A stretch of 64,000 nucleotides of DNA from Tetrastigma voinierianum. Taxonomy: Eukaryota; Streptophyta; Magnoliopsida; Vitales; Vitaceae. Positions within the stretch are counted from its first letter, which is position 1. Each line of letters opens with the position of its first letter. Where the stretch lies: positions 124,001 to 188,000 of the forward strand of contig JAEQBH010000288.1 of the NCBI GenBank assembly GCA_016808115.1. Direction: 5' to 3'. The position numbers were made by a program, and so were the translations under genes. This document shows, in pieces, positions 11,050 through 22,950 of the stretch. The notes under the pieces are model-generated. The model ran no database searches. It had not been told where the DNA came from and was given only the letters and a program-made list of their open reading frames with translations.

Positions 11050-11690
11050 TCTCCTCTGAACATCAATCATTGCTCTTGCCGATTGCAAGAAATGTTCCCA
11101 AGATTATAGGTATTTCTTTATCTTAACCATATCTATCTGATGAAATCTCTTTGGGAAGATAAATTTGTCCAACCTTTACTAAGACATCTTCTAATACCCC
11201 TCTCCGGATGTGAGGATCTGTCGGCATTGAAAGTGTAGCTAATGATCGAGACAGCTTCACACAATCCCAAACGTTTAAAAATGGACAAGGGCATGAGATT
11301 AATCTTTTAATCCTGGCTCTCGAGAATAGCATTTCGATGGTGCAGGATAGTGGCGCACAGGTCTTTAAGCTTTGCGGGCGGCTTCTCTGAAGTGGCACTA
11401 CATTCCTCAGTTAAGTTAAGCGACCGTCGTGATCTTCTCTTAGAGGCGATTATGTCCTTCGTAAATTTCACATAGCCCGGGCATCTGCTCCGGAGCATCG
11501 ACCAAGCGGGATATTGATGTGCTGACTTCTTGAACACTTCCATGAATTTGGTGACGCTTATCGATATGCTTCTTTGGCGTTATGGATATGATTGGTGGGT
11601 TGTCACTTGCTTGATAGTGTTCCGTGACATTTCTCGCGAGGTTATTCATGTCGGCATGATCATTAAGTAAATTTGGATGACCTTCTACGA
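11050..11690 (-). pseudogene. Aspartic protease region, degenerate (element E)
   Basis: The minus frame 11307-11543 reads GYVKFTKDIIASKRR, then LTEECSA and KPPAKLKDL. These match the Athila/Tat stretch MPxYAKFxKDIxxKKR, LTEECSAIIQ, LPPKLKDPGSF before the protease. The next frame, 11123-11398, ends RRGVLEDVLVKVGQIYLP, the family's PRGVIEDVLVKVDKFIFP block. The catalytic D-L-G-A segment between them is corrupted. It is inactive. Confidence 0.65.
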
Positions 11691-12296
11691 TCCTCCTCTA
11701 AAGCAGGGATTTCCTTGTGTCTCAATTCGCCACTTCGGCATAATTTGCTTTAGCGTGTGTTCATTCCATCTCTTCTTGGGTTCATAAGATCGCCAGTAAG
11801 AACGGCGCCTTCTGTCGATAGATTAGCCATTTTGACCATCTGTACCTTCAGAGTTTCTCAGCTGCGGCGCCAGTTGTTCAGGTGGGTGGCATATTCTTCG
11901 CATAATTTACCTTTGTCTCATTCATAAAAGCGGTGGAAGTCGACATTTGTCGAGGCGTATTACAAATCCCTTTCTCGGGAGGTGGTTCGTTAACTTCGGT
12001 TTGATGGCATGTTGTTACGATTGTTCCTCCATCCCTTACCTTGGGATACGATTATTCACGATTCATAGTTATTCGCCACCCTTAGCCTTGATTTTAGTTT
12101 TGATAGTTATTTCCCCATAACATCCTTGTTATTTGTGGTAGTTGATTGAATCTCGACATCACGAGCTCTTCTTAGTTTAGTTCTGACTAACGTCGTGCTG
12201 TCTTTGTCCTCCGCAGATTCACACAACTCCCATGGGTTAGTCGTATGGCGTGTGATTCCTTTGCTATCTATAGCTGTTTAGTATTCTCTGACATGA
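11691..12296 (-). other. gag C-terminal linker (element E)
   Basis: No clear conserved block is seen; in this family the segment between gag core and protease is low-complexity linker. No zinc knuckle could be read. Confidence 0.35.
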
Positions 12297-13090
12297 TTAA
12301 CAGTTGTTGAGAACCTCATTGTCAAATGCAGCGTGGCCTTTCTTGGTGTAAATCTTCTCCTGAGCCCTTTGATTTGTATTGGTTGCTGACATCTTCCAAA
12401 ATTTCATATGGCAATCGTTGGTTTTCTTCATTGGTGATCCTCCGACTAAGGCATCAATCAACATTAGTTTAATTTCTCGGACCATTATAAAAGTATGGAC
12501 TGCATCCATTAAGTGGGTCTGTGATGTGGGCACTTCCTCAATAGTTCATGAAATCTGTCCCATGCCTCTGCTAGGTTCTCTCCCTCCATTTGTCCAAAAG
12601 TATTGATTTCTTACTGGGATTGTACGATTTTAAGTGGGAAGAACTTGGTAAGGAAATTCTGCGCTCGTCGTTCAGCGTGATGGAATCAGGTGGGTGGCCC
12701 ATCGGCCAGTACTTGGCATATCACCTAGTGAGAGTGCAGAACAATCAACGAGTGCCTCTTCGGTGACCCCATTAGCCGCTGATAGTGTCACAAACTTCAA
12801 AGTTGGTGAATGCATATTTGGATTCGTTAAATGACGTGGAGCAGGATGTTAGCATCTGTAAAGTGGTGGCTTTAGCTTCCGAAATTGTTTACTTTGAATG
12901 GTGGTGCCGATAGGCTGTTTGAACAACGGTGGCGGTGAGCAAACTCCTCTGCGGCGTGAATGGATAAATGCAGGTTGTATCGCGGCACGGGTGCGATTCC
13001 CTTCGTTATTCCCATTCGGCCCCCTCTGTGAAAGCTCCGTTTTGCTCAATGTTAGATCTCACTCTTCATTTGTTTTCCATGTTTGCTAGA
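12297..13090 (-). pseudogene. gag, Athila/Tat group, degenerate (element E)
   Basis: Pieces read from about 12900 down: FEVCDTISG (family EICDTVKxNG), QPPDSIT-like, SSSHLKSY region, then KSILLDKW or INTFGQMEGENLAEAWDRF across a frameshift near 12600, HELLRKCPHH near 12540, and MLIDALVGGSPMKKTND in the frame 12297-12533. This order is that of plant non-chromovirus gag (capsid). Frameshifts and stops break it at least four times. The first part, 12850-13090, is poorly conserved. Confidence 0.7.
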
Positions 13091-13373
13091 TTTCAATCTA
13101 TTCCTATTCCACCATTCTCCGGCGTAATACATGCGAGTTCTTTGCTCGGGATCAAACGGATGTAAATTGACTTGATCCTCTTAACCCATATGCTCATTTG
13201 AAATACTTATTTTTTCTTTACGAAACAAAATACCCAAATTACCAGTACTTGTAAAAACTAATAAAACAAAATAAAAGAAAAAAGAAATTCCAGAGTAATA
13301 TCTAATTGCTTTATTCTCTATATCACACTAAACTTATCCCTATGACGATGCGAAAACTTACTTGGTAGCGTGA
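13091..13373 (-). other. 5' leader of element E
   Basis: AT-rich leader between LTR and gag. No tRNA-Asp-type primer site is visible next to the LTR end, so the primer tRNA cannot be named. Confidence 0.4.
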
Positions 13374-14514
13374 TGTCTGAAAATGACCGCCTATGCGCGA
13401 AGTACCGCATCGCCCCCAGTAATATAGTGTACTTATAGTCACAGTGTCGATCCTGCGAGGATAAGCATGTTGAATACAAAGATTAGCTTTTTGAATATTA
13501 TCTGGATTTCAGTTTTGTATGAGAGATTACTAGTGTCTGAAATTTACTTAAACCAATTGATCTTAATGAATAACTATATGATGGAGACTAGGGTTATGTC
13601 TCCCCACATACTTCGATGGATTATGTCTAAATGTGATACTAACCGGGTTTATTTTATAACATTGTGGCTGGGTAAATCACTTTCTTCTGAAATACCCTCT
13701 CTCGAGTGTATTCTTTATCCGCATTAGTAGAGTTTAGTGTATCCTACTGACTCGTGCCTAGAGAACCCTTAAATGTCTAACCTTAATTGCCACCTGGGAT
13801 CGGAATATCTCTGTTCTGAATTAGCAGAAGGCTGCTCTACTCATATCCCCGGGTAACCTCATCTCTCGAATCTCGGATCTCCAGTATAGTCACGCTGATG
13901 TTGGCCAAACATCAACATGTAATTGATTCACATATATAAAGTAGATATTAACAAATTATGAACAACTGAATAATATTAAATGCAATTAATTAATCCATGG
14001 ACTTGTGAGGTTCAGTAACACCCTAGGTAATGCGCTAGAACATCTTTGAATCTAAACAAATATTTGATTTATAGCATCGGTATTTCCTAATTGGGAGCAA
14101 AGTACAAACAGTTTGCTTCTTCAAGATCCCACTTTGTCGATGTTGCTGGTTTCGCGTATGCTAGTTTTATCCGCCTCGAATACCTCGAATTTTGCACCCC
14201 TTTTTGCTTTTAATGATGAGAAGAGAGAAGACGGAACTGTGTGTCGCGGCGTATCTTGCCACGTATTGACTTTTATATTAGTTGACCCAGCGATGCGGCC
14301 GTTGAGGCGTCCTGGCAATGGGGCGTGGTCCGGCTGCTCTTTATCTGCTTTGCCTCCTTCGCTCCAGTGCTTCAAGGCGCCAGCACCGCTACCAATTGCC
14401 TCGTACACCAGTATACTAATCAGATTTTGAGCTATAAAAATGCATTATTTAAATGTAAAATAATGCTAAAAGCGTAAAGTGACGGATATAACACAGTGTT
14501 TTAAGCACTCATCG
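13374..14514 (-). repeat. 5' LTR of element E
   Basis: About 1.14 kb. The minus strand starts near 14514 with GATGAGTGC and ends near 13374. It aligns with LTR F (26945-28036 plus 30176-30440). Shared blocks are AATGTCTAACCTTAATTGCCACCTGGGAT (here about 13772-13800) versus the AATTGCCACTTGGAATTGGG stretch in F, and the CTCTACTCATATCCC block. The terminal part near 13400-13470 matches the CGCAAGTATACG and GTCGTCCCACAAGGA motif common in plant Athila/Tat LTR ends. The alignment with F was made by eye. Confidence 0.7.
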
Positions 14515-14529
14515 GTAACCTTATTTCAG

Positions 14530-14780
14530 GCGCCGATAGTCAATGCCGCGATTCGAAGTGTCTTATCCTTCTTCTTGGCTAGTCCGATATGATCGAAAGA
14601 GTCTTGTCCCTTCTTCTTAGCAAACAAAGCAGAGCTCAATGGTAGGGTACCGGTCTAATAAAACCCTTGTCCAACTATTCCTACAGTTGGACCTTGAGTT
14701 CTAGCAACTCAATCGGTGCCATCCTATGAGGTGTCATAGAAATGGGCGGCGTGCGGTGTAACTCAGCCAAAGTCCGTCAC
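14530..14780 (-). pseudogene. N-terminal end of reverse transcriptase, truncated (element M)
   Basis: The minus strand gives HRMAPIELLELKVQL, a broken EELLDKGFIRP, and then RRRDKTLSI where KKKDGTLRLCIDY is expected. These are the first conserved blocks of Ty3/gypsy RT in the Del/Tekay lineage. The rest of RT is absent because element E's LTR begins at 14514. Confidence 0.75.
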
Positions 14781-15410
14781 GAAACGAAGGTAATCCCGAT
14801 AGCTCATCAGGAAAACATCCCGTACTCATAAACCACTAGGGTAGACTCAAATCCACCATCTCACTGTCCTCCTAGAGTAGACTTACTAGCCAACCCATCA
14901 GTATCTCACACAGTGTGCGGTTGGGGTAAAGCATCATGCTTATCCCCCTGAAAAATCAGACGAATACCGTCCCATGTGTAGGCAATAATCCTCATATGAT
15001 CATAATTGATGATGACTCGATGTGCCGTCAACCAATCCATGCCAAGAATGACATCAAACTCCAATAGGTCCATCACCCAAAGGTCAGCGCGAAGCGAGAA
15101 TCACACCGAGATCTTTGTAACTCCACAATCCTAACATATCTTATCAATCCTCACCCTAATCCCTAGGGGAGAACTCACATGTAACGGTTCTTCCAAGGTC
15201 TCCACTTCTAAGCCCAAAGCATTCACACAAGATGTAGCAACAAAAGAATGCAATGTACAATAATCAAACAATATCTTTGCCCATAGGCGAGATAGCAGAA
15301 ACATACCCTGTATAACCGATTGATCAATTGGCTCAGTCTATGGTGTGATGGCGTAGACACCCACAGTCGCCAGTCTGGCTGTAGGCGGCCCTGCGACCTC
15401 GACCTCGAGC
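14781..15410 (-). pseudogene. Aspartic protease, degenerate (element M)
   Basis: The minus strand reads GMFLLSRLWAKILFDY near 15300, then a corrupted active site (FDYCTLHSF where FDSGASHSF is usual), LGLEVETLEEPL, and VMDLLEFDVILGMDWL with TAHRVIINYD near 15040. The protease would cut the Gag-Pol polyprotein. The catalytic Asp remains, but the following Ser-Gly is Tyr-Cys, so the fold's active loop is probably lost. Element L shows FDYGASHSF at the same place, so the Ser-to-Tyr change is shared. Confidence 0.75.
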
Positions 15411-15439
15411 CGTACCTAGCCTCTCACGCGGTTGGCCGC

Positions 15440-16430
15440 AGGCTCTTTTGCGCACCACAGGACTCATCTTTGGTTCGCTGGCACTAAGTTGCAGAAAGAA
15501 CAAACTATGTCCGTGCTGTCCCGGCGATGACTAAGTTGTGCTGTCCCAAAACCTGAGATCCTTGCCTTTGAGAGCAATCTGCCTCATATGCCCGGGGCGT
15601 GTGATCGTAACATGTCTTCACATCATAGCGCTAGAAGTCGATACGCCTTAGCCCTAATAGTCGCAAACTCGTCCCTAAAATCCTCGTGGAATAGACTTCT
15701 TTTGCTTCTTTCCCAAACTTAAAGAAGACTAATCCTCCCACTTCTCGCGCTTTGCGTGCACCGTCTTAGATGCTCCGTGCATCTGCTATCTCTCTCTCTA
15801 TAGCAGCCATAGCGCGATCCGACCATAAAGTCCATGTCTTGTGGAGAAATCCTACAATCTTGCCCCCCGGATGGACAACCGAGGCCATCCTCAAACACTC
15901 ACCTTGTCCATGTCTGTGGCCATAATCATCAGCGTGCCGGTCGGTGAAACAATCATACTTCATACCGCCAAACTCAAGGAACTCCGAGCTTTTGCATCAT
16001 CTAGCTGATGTGGAAAACTTAGAAAACTTACCCATGAAGCTCTGGAACTCTCCATCATAAATCTCAGGATGCTTGAGGCTTGTGATCACCATATCAGGAT
16101 TCACCCTGCAGTCGAATGTGGCTCTTGATCTCGTAAACATGGAGGTAATCTCTATAGCCTCCAAAATCCTCTCAACCTATCAAAATCAATGATCACCTAC
16201 CACTAGATCCCCTCCCTCGGTAAATGTCGGAGGATGACGTGCTATAAACCGTTGGAGGTTACTTGATCCTCCTTGACCTGGTACACTGCACTGGCTTGAT
16301 GGCGCAACTACAACACCCGTAGCCTCTACAAAGGCTCTTTAGTCACTTCAGATGGTGCTGGCTAGTGCCTCGTGGACGACCTCTCCATCCCCTTCCTTGA
16401 CTTGCCATCTACAGATGTCAAATAGAAAAT
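15440..16430 (-). pseudogene. gag, Del/Tekay-like, degenerate (element M)
   Basis: The frame 15766-15963 contains YDCFTDRHADDYGHRHGQGE, KIVGFLHKTW and AAIEREIADARSI. It corresponds to L's SIWGKIIGHALQDMDSM and IEREIKDIRSIRDAG and to the same segment in array G. N-terminal traces run to about 16430. The zinc-knuckle region near 15480-15560 (VLSATC, ASEPKMSP) has lost the CCHC pattern. Frame breaks are numerous. Confidence 0.65.
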
Positions 16431-16559
16431 TGAGATTTCTTTCTCAGTATTGATTAGTGGTCGTATACTGCAATTAATTTGCATCACACTCATTTTCCAT
16501 ATACTATTTACCAAGAATATAACGCAATATCATGCAATGCAAAGCACAAATTAAATCGT

Positions 16560-17720
16560 CAAAATGCACATTTGGATGCATGATCTAAACCTGTGCCCAT
16601 CAAGTCCTAGGTATTTGTATACAAAGAAATCTGTCAGCTACGAGGAGTCTGCAGCCATACAGCGCGTCCACTATCGTGCACGCCCGAGGCGCTATTGCAA
16701 GCCAGGCGTTGTCGCCGCACCTCTGTCGTGCGCGCATCTTAGTCACAAGCGCATGCTTGTCGTGCGAATTGGCTTCTATTATAGGCAGCCCAGTGTCTAC
16801 GTCGTGCAAGGCGAGCGCCTCTATCGTGAACGATGAGGTGTCGCACTACTCGCGCCACACCCACGACCTTGCACGCTACATTACGTCTTGTGTGGCAAGG
16901 CTTTCTATCGTAACCCTTTCGTCGCATCCACAAAATCCTCTATAAGATAGAAATTCTCCCTTCCCTGGCCAACTCCATCGCGACATAGAATTGCTCTGTC
17001 ACGACATAATTTCTTCTTATTCCGGCGAGCTACGCCAGCGACCGAAAATGCTCACATTGCGGCGAATATCTTTCCCAACCTTGGCAACACTGCATTTGCG
17101 GGCATAAAATATTATGTCGCAACACTCAGAAAACCTTTAAACATACCCACTCTTTTCCACGACGCAAAAACATTTTGTTGCGATAGAACCCACAGCTGAA
17201 TGACTCTATCGCGACCTAAAAATGTTGTGTTGCGACAAGAGACCCTTTAGCCTTGGTCAAACTATGTCACGATAGAAAATACTCTGTTGCAACATAACCC
17301 TATGAAATCCTATCACAACACAACAATTTTACGTTCTGCGACCTAAATCTCCTACGCCAGCTACAGCTCATATCGACCTTGACCTCTTGCCTCGGCCCGA
17401 GTCTCGGTCACGACAGGAGCCTTTAGTCTTGACCGACTCTGTGCGACAGAAAATTTTTGTCTGACTTTAGAAATCGGCTAAGACCAACCTATCATGACAA
17501 GAAAATCATAGTGCGACATTTTCTATAGCTTAAAAAAGGTAGAAAACCATGTCGCGTATGAGAAAACCATGTTGCGGCGTGAAGCGAGAGGCTGCATGCG
17601 GTATTGAAAAAACCCTTGTTGCAACACAAAACGGCCGGACAGTTCTGTGCAACCACGAGGCCGAGAAAAACTATGTCGTGACAGAGAAATCTCTATCGCG
17701 ACACAAACCTACAAATGGGT
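16560..17720. repeat. CpG-rich leader with degenerate TGTCGCGACA palindrome repeats
   Basis: About 1.1 kb between gag and LTR K. It carries many variants of CTATCGCGACATAGAAAAT and its mirror TGTTGCGACA, for example near 16978, 17000, 17120, 17203, 17230, 17270, 17675 and 17695. The implied core TGTCGCGACA is its own reverse complement. Most copies are damaged by CG to TG or CA changes, as expected from methylation decay. The upstream part, 16640-16930, is rich in TCGTGC words, perhaps a diverged start of the same array. The short frames here in both strands are by-products of this composition. Confidence 0.6.
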
Positions 17721-17739
17721 AGTAACCTATTCTTTTGCA

Positions 17740-18114
17740 TTTCCTGCACCTCGAATACTCTCCCCGATGCATTTTAATTTATCTGTACACCACACCTCGT
17801 TTTCGGGCATTATAAATGCGGAAGACTATTGACACTACATTGAACAAGTCCAAAAATAAGTTTTTATTACAAAACTTCTCATTTACATATACCAAACTGG
17901 ATATTCTATCCAGAATTTTAACAAAATACATGAATAACCTATAATCTGGCCTTTTTCACAACTGAGCTCTTGAACCTGTTTCATTCATCCCCCTATGTAC
18001 CTCCAGTACTTGAAAATATTTTCCCACGACGAGGTGAGCAATGCCCAGTAGAGAAATTCTCCTACAAGGGCTACTCCCTACCTAAGTGCATGTCTTTACA
18101 CAGGTCATTACCCT
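17740..18114 (-). repeat. LTR K, left segment (element M)
   Basis: It resembles LTR2 of array G just inside its left end: CAAGTCCAAAAATAAG with TTACATATACC and ATTCTATCC, then GAGCAATGCCC, and CTACCTAAGTGCATG near 18080 (G has CACCTAAGTGCATATGCAAT). The left limit is uncertain. It stops where the lone Athila LTR begins. Confidence 0.5.
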
Positions 18115-19595
18115 GATGTTGATCGGAATCAACAAAATTTATACTAAGTTCCTCCTAACTGCAGGCTAGTCGAGCTACCTTGATATAGTGGTCTAAGGTC
18201 GAGGAGCAGGGATGGGTTTTCTTCGTATAAATGATTTAAGTGAAGTAAAAAATGGTGAATTAAGTTTGGATTAGGATTACAGTGTTAGGTGTAATGGTTG
18301 TAGTGAAATTTAAATAAAATAAAATGTAAAAAGAGAGGAGATCTCAGCAAAGCATCATGATCTTGGGCTTAGGATTTTTAGAACTGGCTGAAGGGTCCTC
18401 GAGGGTCATTTCCTCGCGTTGGGTGGATGACATATAGTCATCTCCCGAGCCGGGTCATCTTCATTTAGGTATAAAACCTAACCCCGAAATATTTATCCTT
18501 TTGAAAAATGATCTGGCCATCGGTGGTCATAAACCCAGTGAAGAAAAAAGTCTCAGGACTCACTTTTAATGGTGTAGAGGTAAACTAATGAACTCCGGAG
18601 GATCTAACATTAAGCATCCACTGAACCTAAAGCTTGCAAATAATAGCCAGAGTAGAGGAGATTCAAGGAGATAAAAACCTAAAGTTAGAAAGGGAACCGC
18701 AGTGGCGGTGGACACCCTGCGTGAAGAGCAGGGGGAACCTCCCGGCGGCTGAATCACACTAGTAGCCTTACTTCCAAAGAGAAGGGTTTGCCAACCATCC
18801 TCGAGTTGTCATCCTTGGAGGGTGTTTTGGCTTCTAGTCCCGAAAATAAAAAGAAAGGGGAAGAAAATGAAGCGTGGGAAAGAAGCGGGGAGGTGAAAGC
18901 TTCATAATTTAATGTGATGTTGATTGATTGTCATTTGTTACGGCGAGGAGGCTATATGCTCGAAGAAGGAAAATTACAAAACAATATGAAGCAACAAAAT
19001 ATCACAGTGAGGTAGAAAGGAGAAAAACCAAAGCGGGTCGGTTTAAACCTGGCGGGAATAGCTGAATTTAAGCTATGCACAGTGAATTTAAGCTAGCATG
19101 GAAAGTACAAGGCATGCGAAATTAAAAATTTTACGTATGCGATATTTTAAGCTAGCTAAGAAATTTGGCTAACAACGAAAGGCCCTGATACATAGCGAAC
19201 TAGCTAGGATTGTGAAATTTTCGCTATCTTAGCAGCGAAATTCAGCTGTTCTCTACTCTGCTGACTCTTTGTTCCATTGGCTCCTATTTTAACTCTTATT
19301 CCCATTGCGTTATTCCATTTCTTCATGCTTTGAAATTCTTCATTCCGACTAGCTGAAATTGATAGAAGACCGTGTAAAATTGATGAAATCAACCCGACTT
19401 TGGTTATGATTGGATTGACCGCGATAATTTGGCTTCGATTTCTGCAAAAACTACGAAAACAACCTCGGAATCACGATTAAAAGTGCAGGGGACGAAACTT
19501 GTGTCAGATTGGGTTAATTATAACAGATTAAAGTACCTGGCGCTCGACACCTGGCAAAAATAGGGTTCAAAATAGCACTTTTTGGGCACTAATCA
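18115..19595 (-). repeat. Lone Athila-type LTR (N) inside LTR K
   Basis: About 1.48 kb without internal sequence. Minus strand start TGATTAGTGCCCAAAAAGTG is at 19595. The other end near 18121 shares AATCAACAAAATTTATACTAAG with LTRs A and D but lacks the terminal GGCACGAATCA. Both flanks belong to LTR K, so this is a solo LTR or truncated copy inserted into K. No clear target duplication is seen. Confidence 0.7.
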
Positions 19596-20413
19596 ACACT
19601 TCATACCAAATTCCATACATAAAATGAAATCCTAAATGGAATAGTTCATGTCATGAATGAGATGAGACTCCTCATGCAGTAACCGAGTCGTCAGCTCGCA
19701 CATACGAATCTTTGAGTGTAACCTTACATCGTGGTGTTTCACTCAATGACTATTTTCTTCAAACAAAATCTTTTTGTTTTAAAATTCAAGACCCATTGGA
19801 AAATCCTCTAATGTTCATTTGCTTTCATCAAATCCCGTGTGTTTATGCATTTGTGGGCCCACGAATTTTCGGTTTACAACCTTTGGACCGCCCGACATGC
19901 TACCCAACATTTTACGATTCTTTCACCATTGATGATCATGTCGGACAGCGAATAGTTGGGTCTTTCACCTTAGGGAGGGGAGGGGGGATCTACCCATCTT
20001 ACTCCACCTAACACACGTATTTTTCTTTTTTCCTTTCTCATGTTATGCAACCGTGAGTCTCAATTTTGGATGTTGTCCCATTTCCGAGCTCACCACCCAT
20101 TCAACAAAACAGTGAATGACCAACCATCTGCCTTACGCAACTCAACCATGATATCCCAATGAAAATGCATAGATGCCATTTCGTATTGCCCGTATCATGT
20201 TACATACATAATGAAACTACATGGCATTATCAAATGCTGGATAATTATATTTTCTACATATAATTCACAACCATCATGTATCTCATGTTAATACATCAAA
20301 TAAGCATATATTAACATGAAATTTTTCACACAAATAGCATGTTATTCAAATATCAGTCCCGGGACCCAAAACCAATCCTTAACACGGTTTGATGATGCGG
20401 CTTAGTCCCATAA
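19596..20413 (-). repeat. LTR K, right segment (element M)
   Basis: It aligns with solo LTR J from about 28650 on: AAATCCTAAATGGAATAGTTC, CATGAATGAGATGAGACTCCTCATGC, the GGGGGGATCTACCC and TTACTCCACC block, and TATATTAACATGAAAT. It ends against LTR I at 20414 without the expected terminal part, so K is truncated there. Confidence 0.6.
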
Positions 20414-21789
20414 TGTGACACCCACATCACGGGGGTCAGGTGACAACTTTGTCAACCTCACGGAAAAACCCGGTGGGTGTCGGGTGGCTTGACGCACACC
20501 ATCATGTCCCATTGTCGGGATCCATACTCCCATCAAAAAAAATGTCTGCCTGGATAGAGTCTCGCTTTATGCAGGAAGCTCTATCGAAATACAACCTATA
20601 TAACAATACATACGTGACCCATCCAGGCTCGATATACACACGGGTGTCATTCTTGATCCTTAGCGCGATTACTAGACCCCATTCAACCATACCACGAATA
20701 CTATACATACAACTGTATAGTGATATGTTTACAAGAGTTCAATTATACACTCTTACAAAAATGATATATTAAAAGCTGATTGTTCTAATATAAATATACA
20801 AAATATGGTCCCAGCACATGGCTTTCTTCATATGTGCGGTCACGAATCGGTCAACGCACTTTGACTTGTGTACACGAAGGGAGGTTGACGGGGTGAGAAA
20901 AGCCCGCAAGTGAATGTAATCTCGAGTTTACTCCCGCTTTAAAGATGTAAGCACAATGATTAAGCAATCCATACACATCCAGTGAAGAAATATACATGAA
21001 TGTTATATGCTTGAGAGCATGGAATGTCTTCTGCCCTGTCCCAGTCACTCACCGACTCCCTCACATGCCCATACCAGTGTGATAATATCGCTAGTAGTAC
21101 TAATGACACACATATCTGGGCCTTAGGCTAGCATTTGTCTGAGTGCGATGGGCAACCGATCCCAGTCAATCCGACTCCACATCACCCCAGAAGTCTATGT
21201 GATAAACATGGCCAGGTGTGTCTTCTTTAAACGCTCAAACTTTTGACTCACGCGCCCAGGTCTCTTACACCATGCAATTTCGGTCTGCAGTCTCACCACC
21301 CCATGTTACGAGCTTTTCACGAGGGGGTTAACGGTCCCACCCTGCTTGCTCCACCTGACACACATTAATTACAATTTCTTTTTATGTTTTAAGCGTGAGA
21401 CATTTATTTGGCGTGATTCAATGCGAGCTCACTACCGTTCATCAACACTGATGATGAATGACAATATCATGCCACACACACCTAATATGTTGATGTCCCT
21501 ATGCATATACAATGCTAATGTCCTCTGGAATTCTCTCATGTTACATATAGTGCACTACATGGAACATTCTGATAATCGTACTTCATGTCAGAGTATCGTA
21601 ATACAACATATATACATGAAGCATATAAGTTCCATACATTTCATGCCAATCTGCATAGTCTTCGCCGTATCATGCATATTAAATTCATCAATACATGACT
21701 AAACAAGTAATTTCATATAGCCTTCCTTAGGCTAACTCACTTAGGAAATTCATAGCCAATCTGATATCTCTGACATGCCGTATGGTGAG

Positions 21790-22950
21790 GTCAAAACAGG
21801 TGTCACATTGACACAACTAAATAACACACACTTGGTGCAAAACACAGCTTTAGCAAGGTTGGTTTCCCACTGCCTTCCACAGGATTTATGGAATGCCTTG
21901 ACTCAATGTGGTCTTTCCATAGAGTCCGGTGCCACCCCAAGCAGTTGGACGTGAAAATATGGTCGTCCGAGAAGTTCCAGATAACTCTAGCGGGATGGTT
22001 ATCGTGTCCACCGCGCCGATACCGAACGGTTCGACGGTTCGTGGATACCAATTACCCTCCACGGTGTTTGGTTCTTGACTCGTTGGCGCCGCGGATCATC
22101 AAATTACCGACAGTCGGCGAAAGAGTTCTGCCGTTTTCGGTTAATATCAGTTAAGTTCATCTGCTGTGGAAGCGATCGCCGTGATGCCGTTGGATCTTGA
22201 TCCGTGGTGACACGGTTCTTCCGTATATTGAGATGGTTCTTGGGTTCTGTGTTTCGGATCACCGAATCGGATCGACTGAATATTAACGGCGGGACCATCA
22301 GTTTTCGACGTAACAGACATGCGAAACATGGCTCTCCGTACGGATCGATTGAAGATGAAGGACGGGATTTGGATTATGACTGTTTATTCGATAATGTCGT
22401 TATCGTATTTGAGTCTGGTTTAACCGTTTAAGATCACTCCAGTTCAAGATGTGAAGACCAGTTCTGGCTGAAGACCTCGTGGTTCGAACGTAAAGAATTA
22501 CGAACAATCCGCTGGATGTTTTTTGATCTAAGATTGATTTGGATCGACCTGTTTAAAGAAAGATGTTCTCTTCATCCGATCGATTCCATGAGTTCGGATC
22601 TGGATAGATGATCAGTTAATAAACACAGTCTGCAGTTGAAAAAGTGAACAACAATTCTCCATGACGCCGTATGCCGGACATCCGTTCGCGGTGGATCATC
22701 TCCGTCGGTCGTGTGTTCCGGGAACACTCACCGTTTCGTAACCGAACATGGACTTTGGGCGAAGATCTTTAGTTCTGTTTTGTATTTCTATAGCTGGGCG
22801 TCCGACGACTTCCGTACCGGCTGGGATTCCGTGATAAACCAAACAGAATCGAGATGTTTGGCGCCATTTATCATCTACTCTCTCTTCATCTTCTCTGTGA
22901 CTGATATCAGACCAACCGCGAGATCATTTTAGTTGGTTGTATGTTATGTA
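21790..22950. other. GC-richer block inside LTR I, not recognised
   Basis: It contains many CGG and GATCCG words and no equivalent in J or G. The small frames (for example plus 21888-22154, 22204-22431 and minus 21803-22051) have no family signature. It could be part of a nested LTR, a captured fragment or a different transposon. I see no terminal inverted repeats. Confidence 0.35.

Larger units (their letters stand above)
6126..14514 (-). mobile_element. Ty3/gypsy element E (Athila/Tat group), 3' end truncated
   Basis: Minus strand order is 5' LTR (13374-14514), leader, gag, protease, RT, RNase H, integrase and 3' non-coding DNA with a palindromic minisatellite. The 3' LTR is missing because element A's LTR abuts at 6126. 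Protein matches (GQMEGENLAEAWDRF in gag, EEKLLRVLR and APEDQ in RT, SRTLNDAQLNYATTEKELL in RNase H) place it in the non-chromovirus Athila/Tat group. Every domain carries frameshifts or stops. Confidence 0.8.
14515..20413 (-). mobile_element. Del/Tekay-like Ty3/gypsy element M (truncated in RT)
   Basis: Minus strand order is LTR K (17740-20413, split by a lone Athila LTR), a repetitive CpG-rich leader, gag, protease and the start of RT, then a break at element E's LTR. Protein motifs (IEREIADARSI in gag, DVILGMDWLTAHR in protease, HRMAPIELLELKVQL and LDKGFIRP in RT) match plant Del/Tekay-type elements and elements L and G in this window. Confidence 0.75.

Noticed and set aside
14113..14430. 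105-codon frame as a gene
   Set aside because: Lies within LTR E with an overlapping frame of similar length on the other strand and no recognisable motif.
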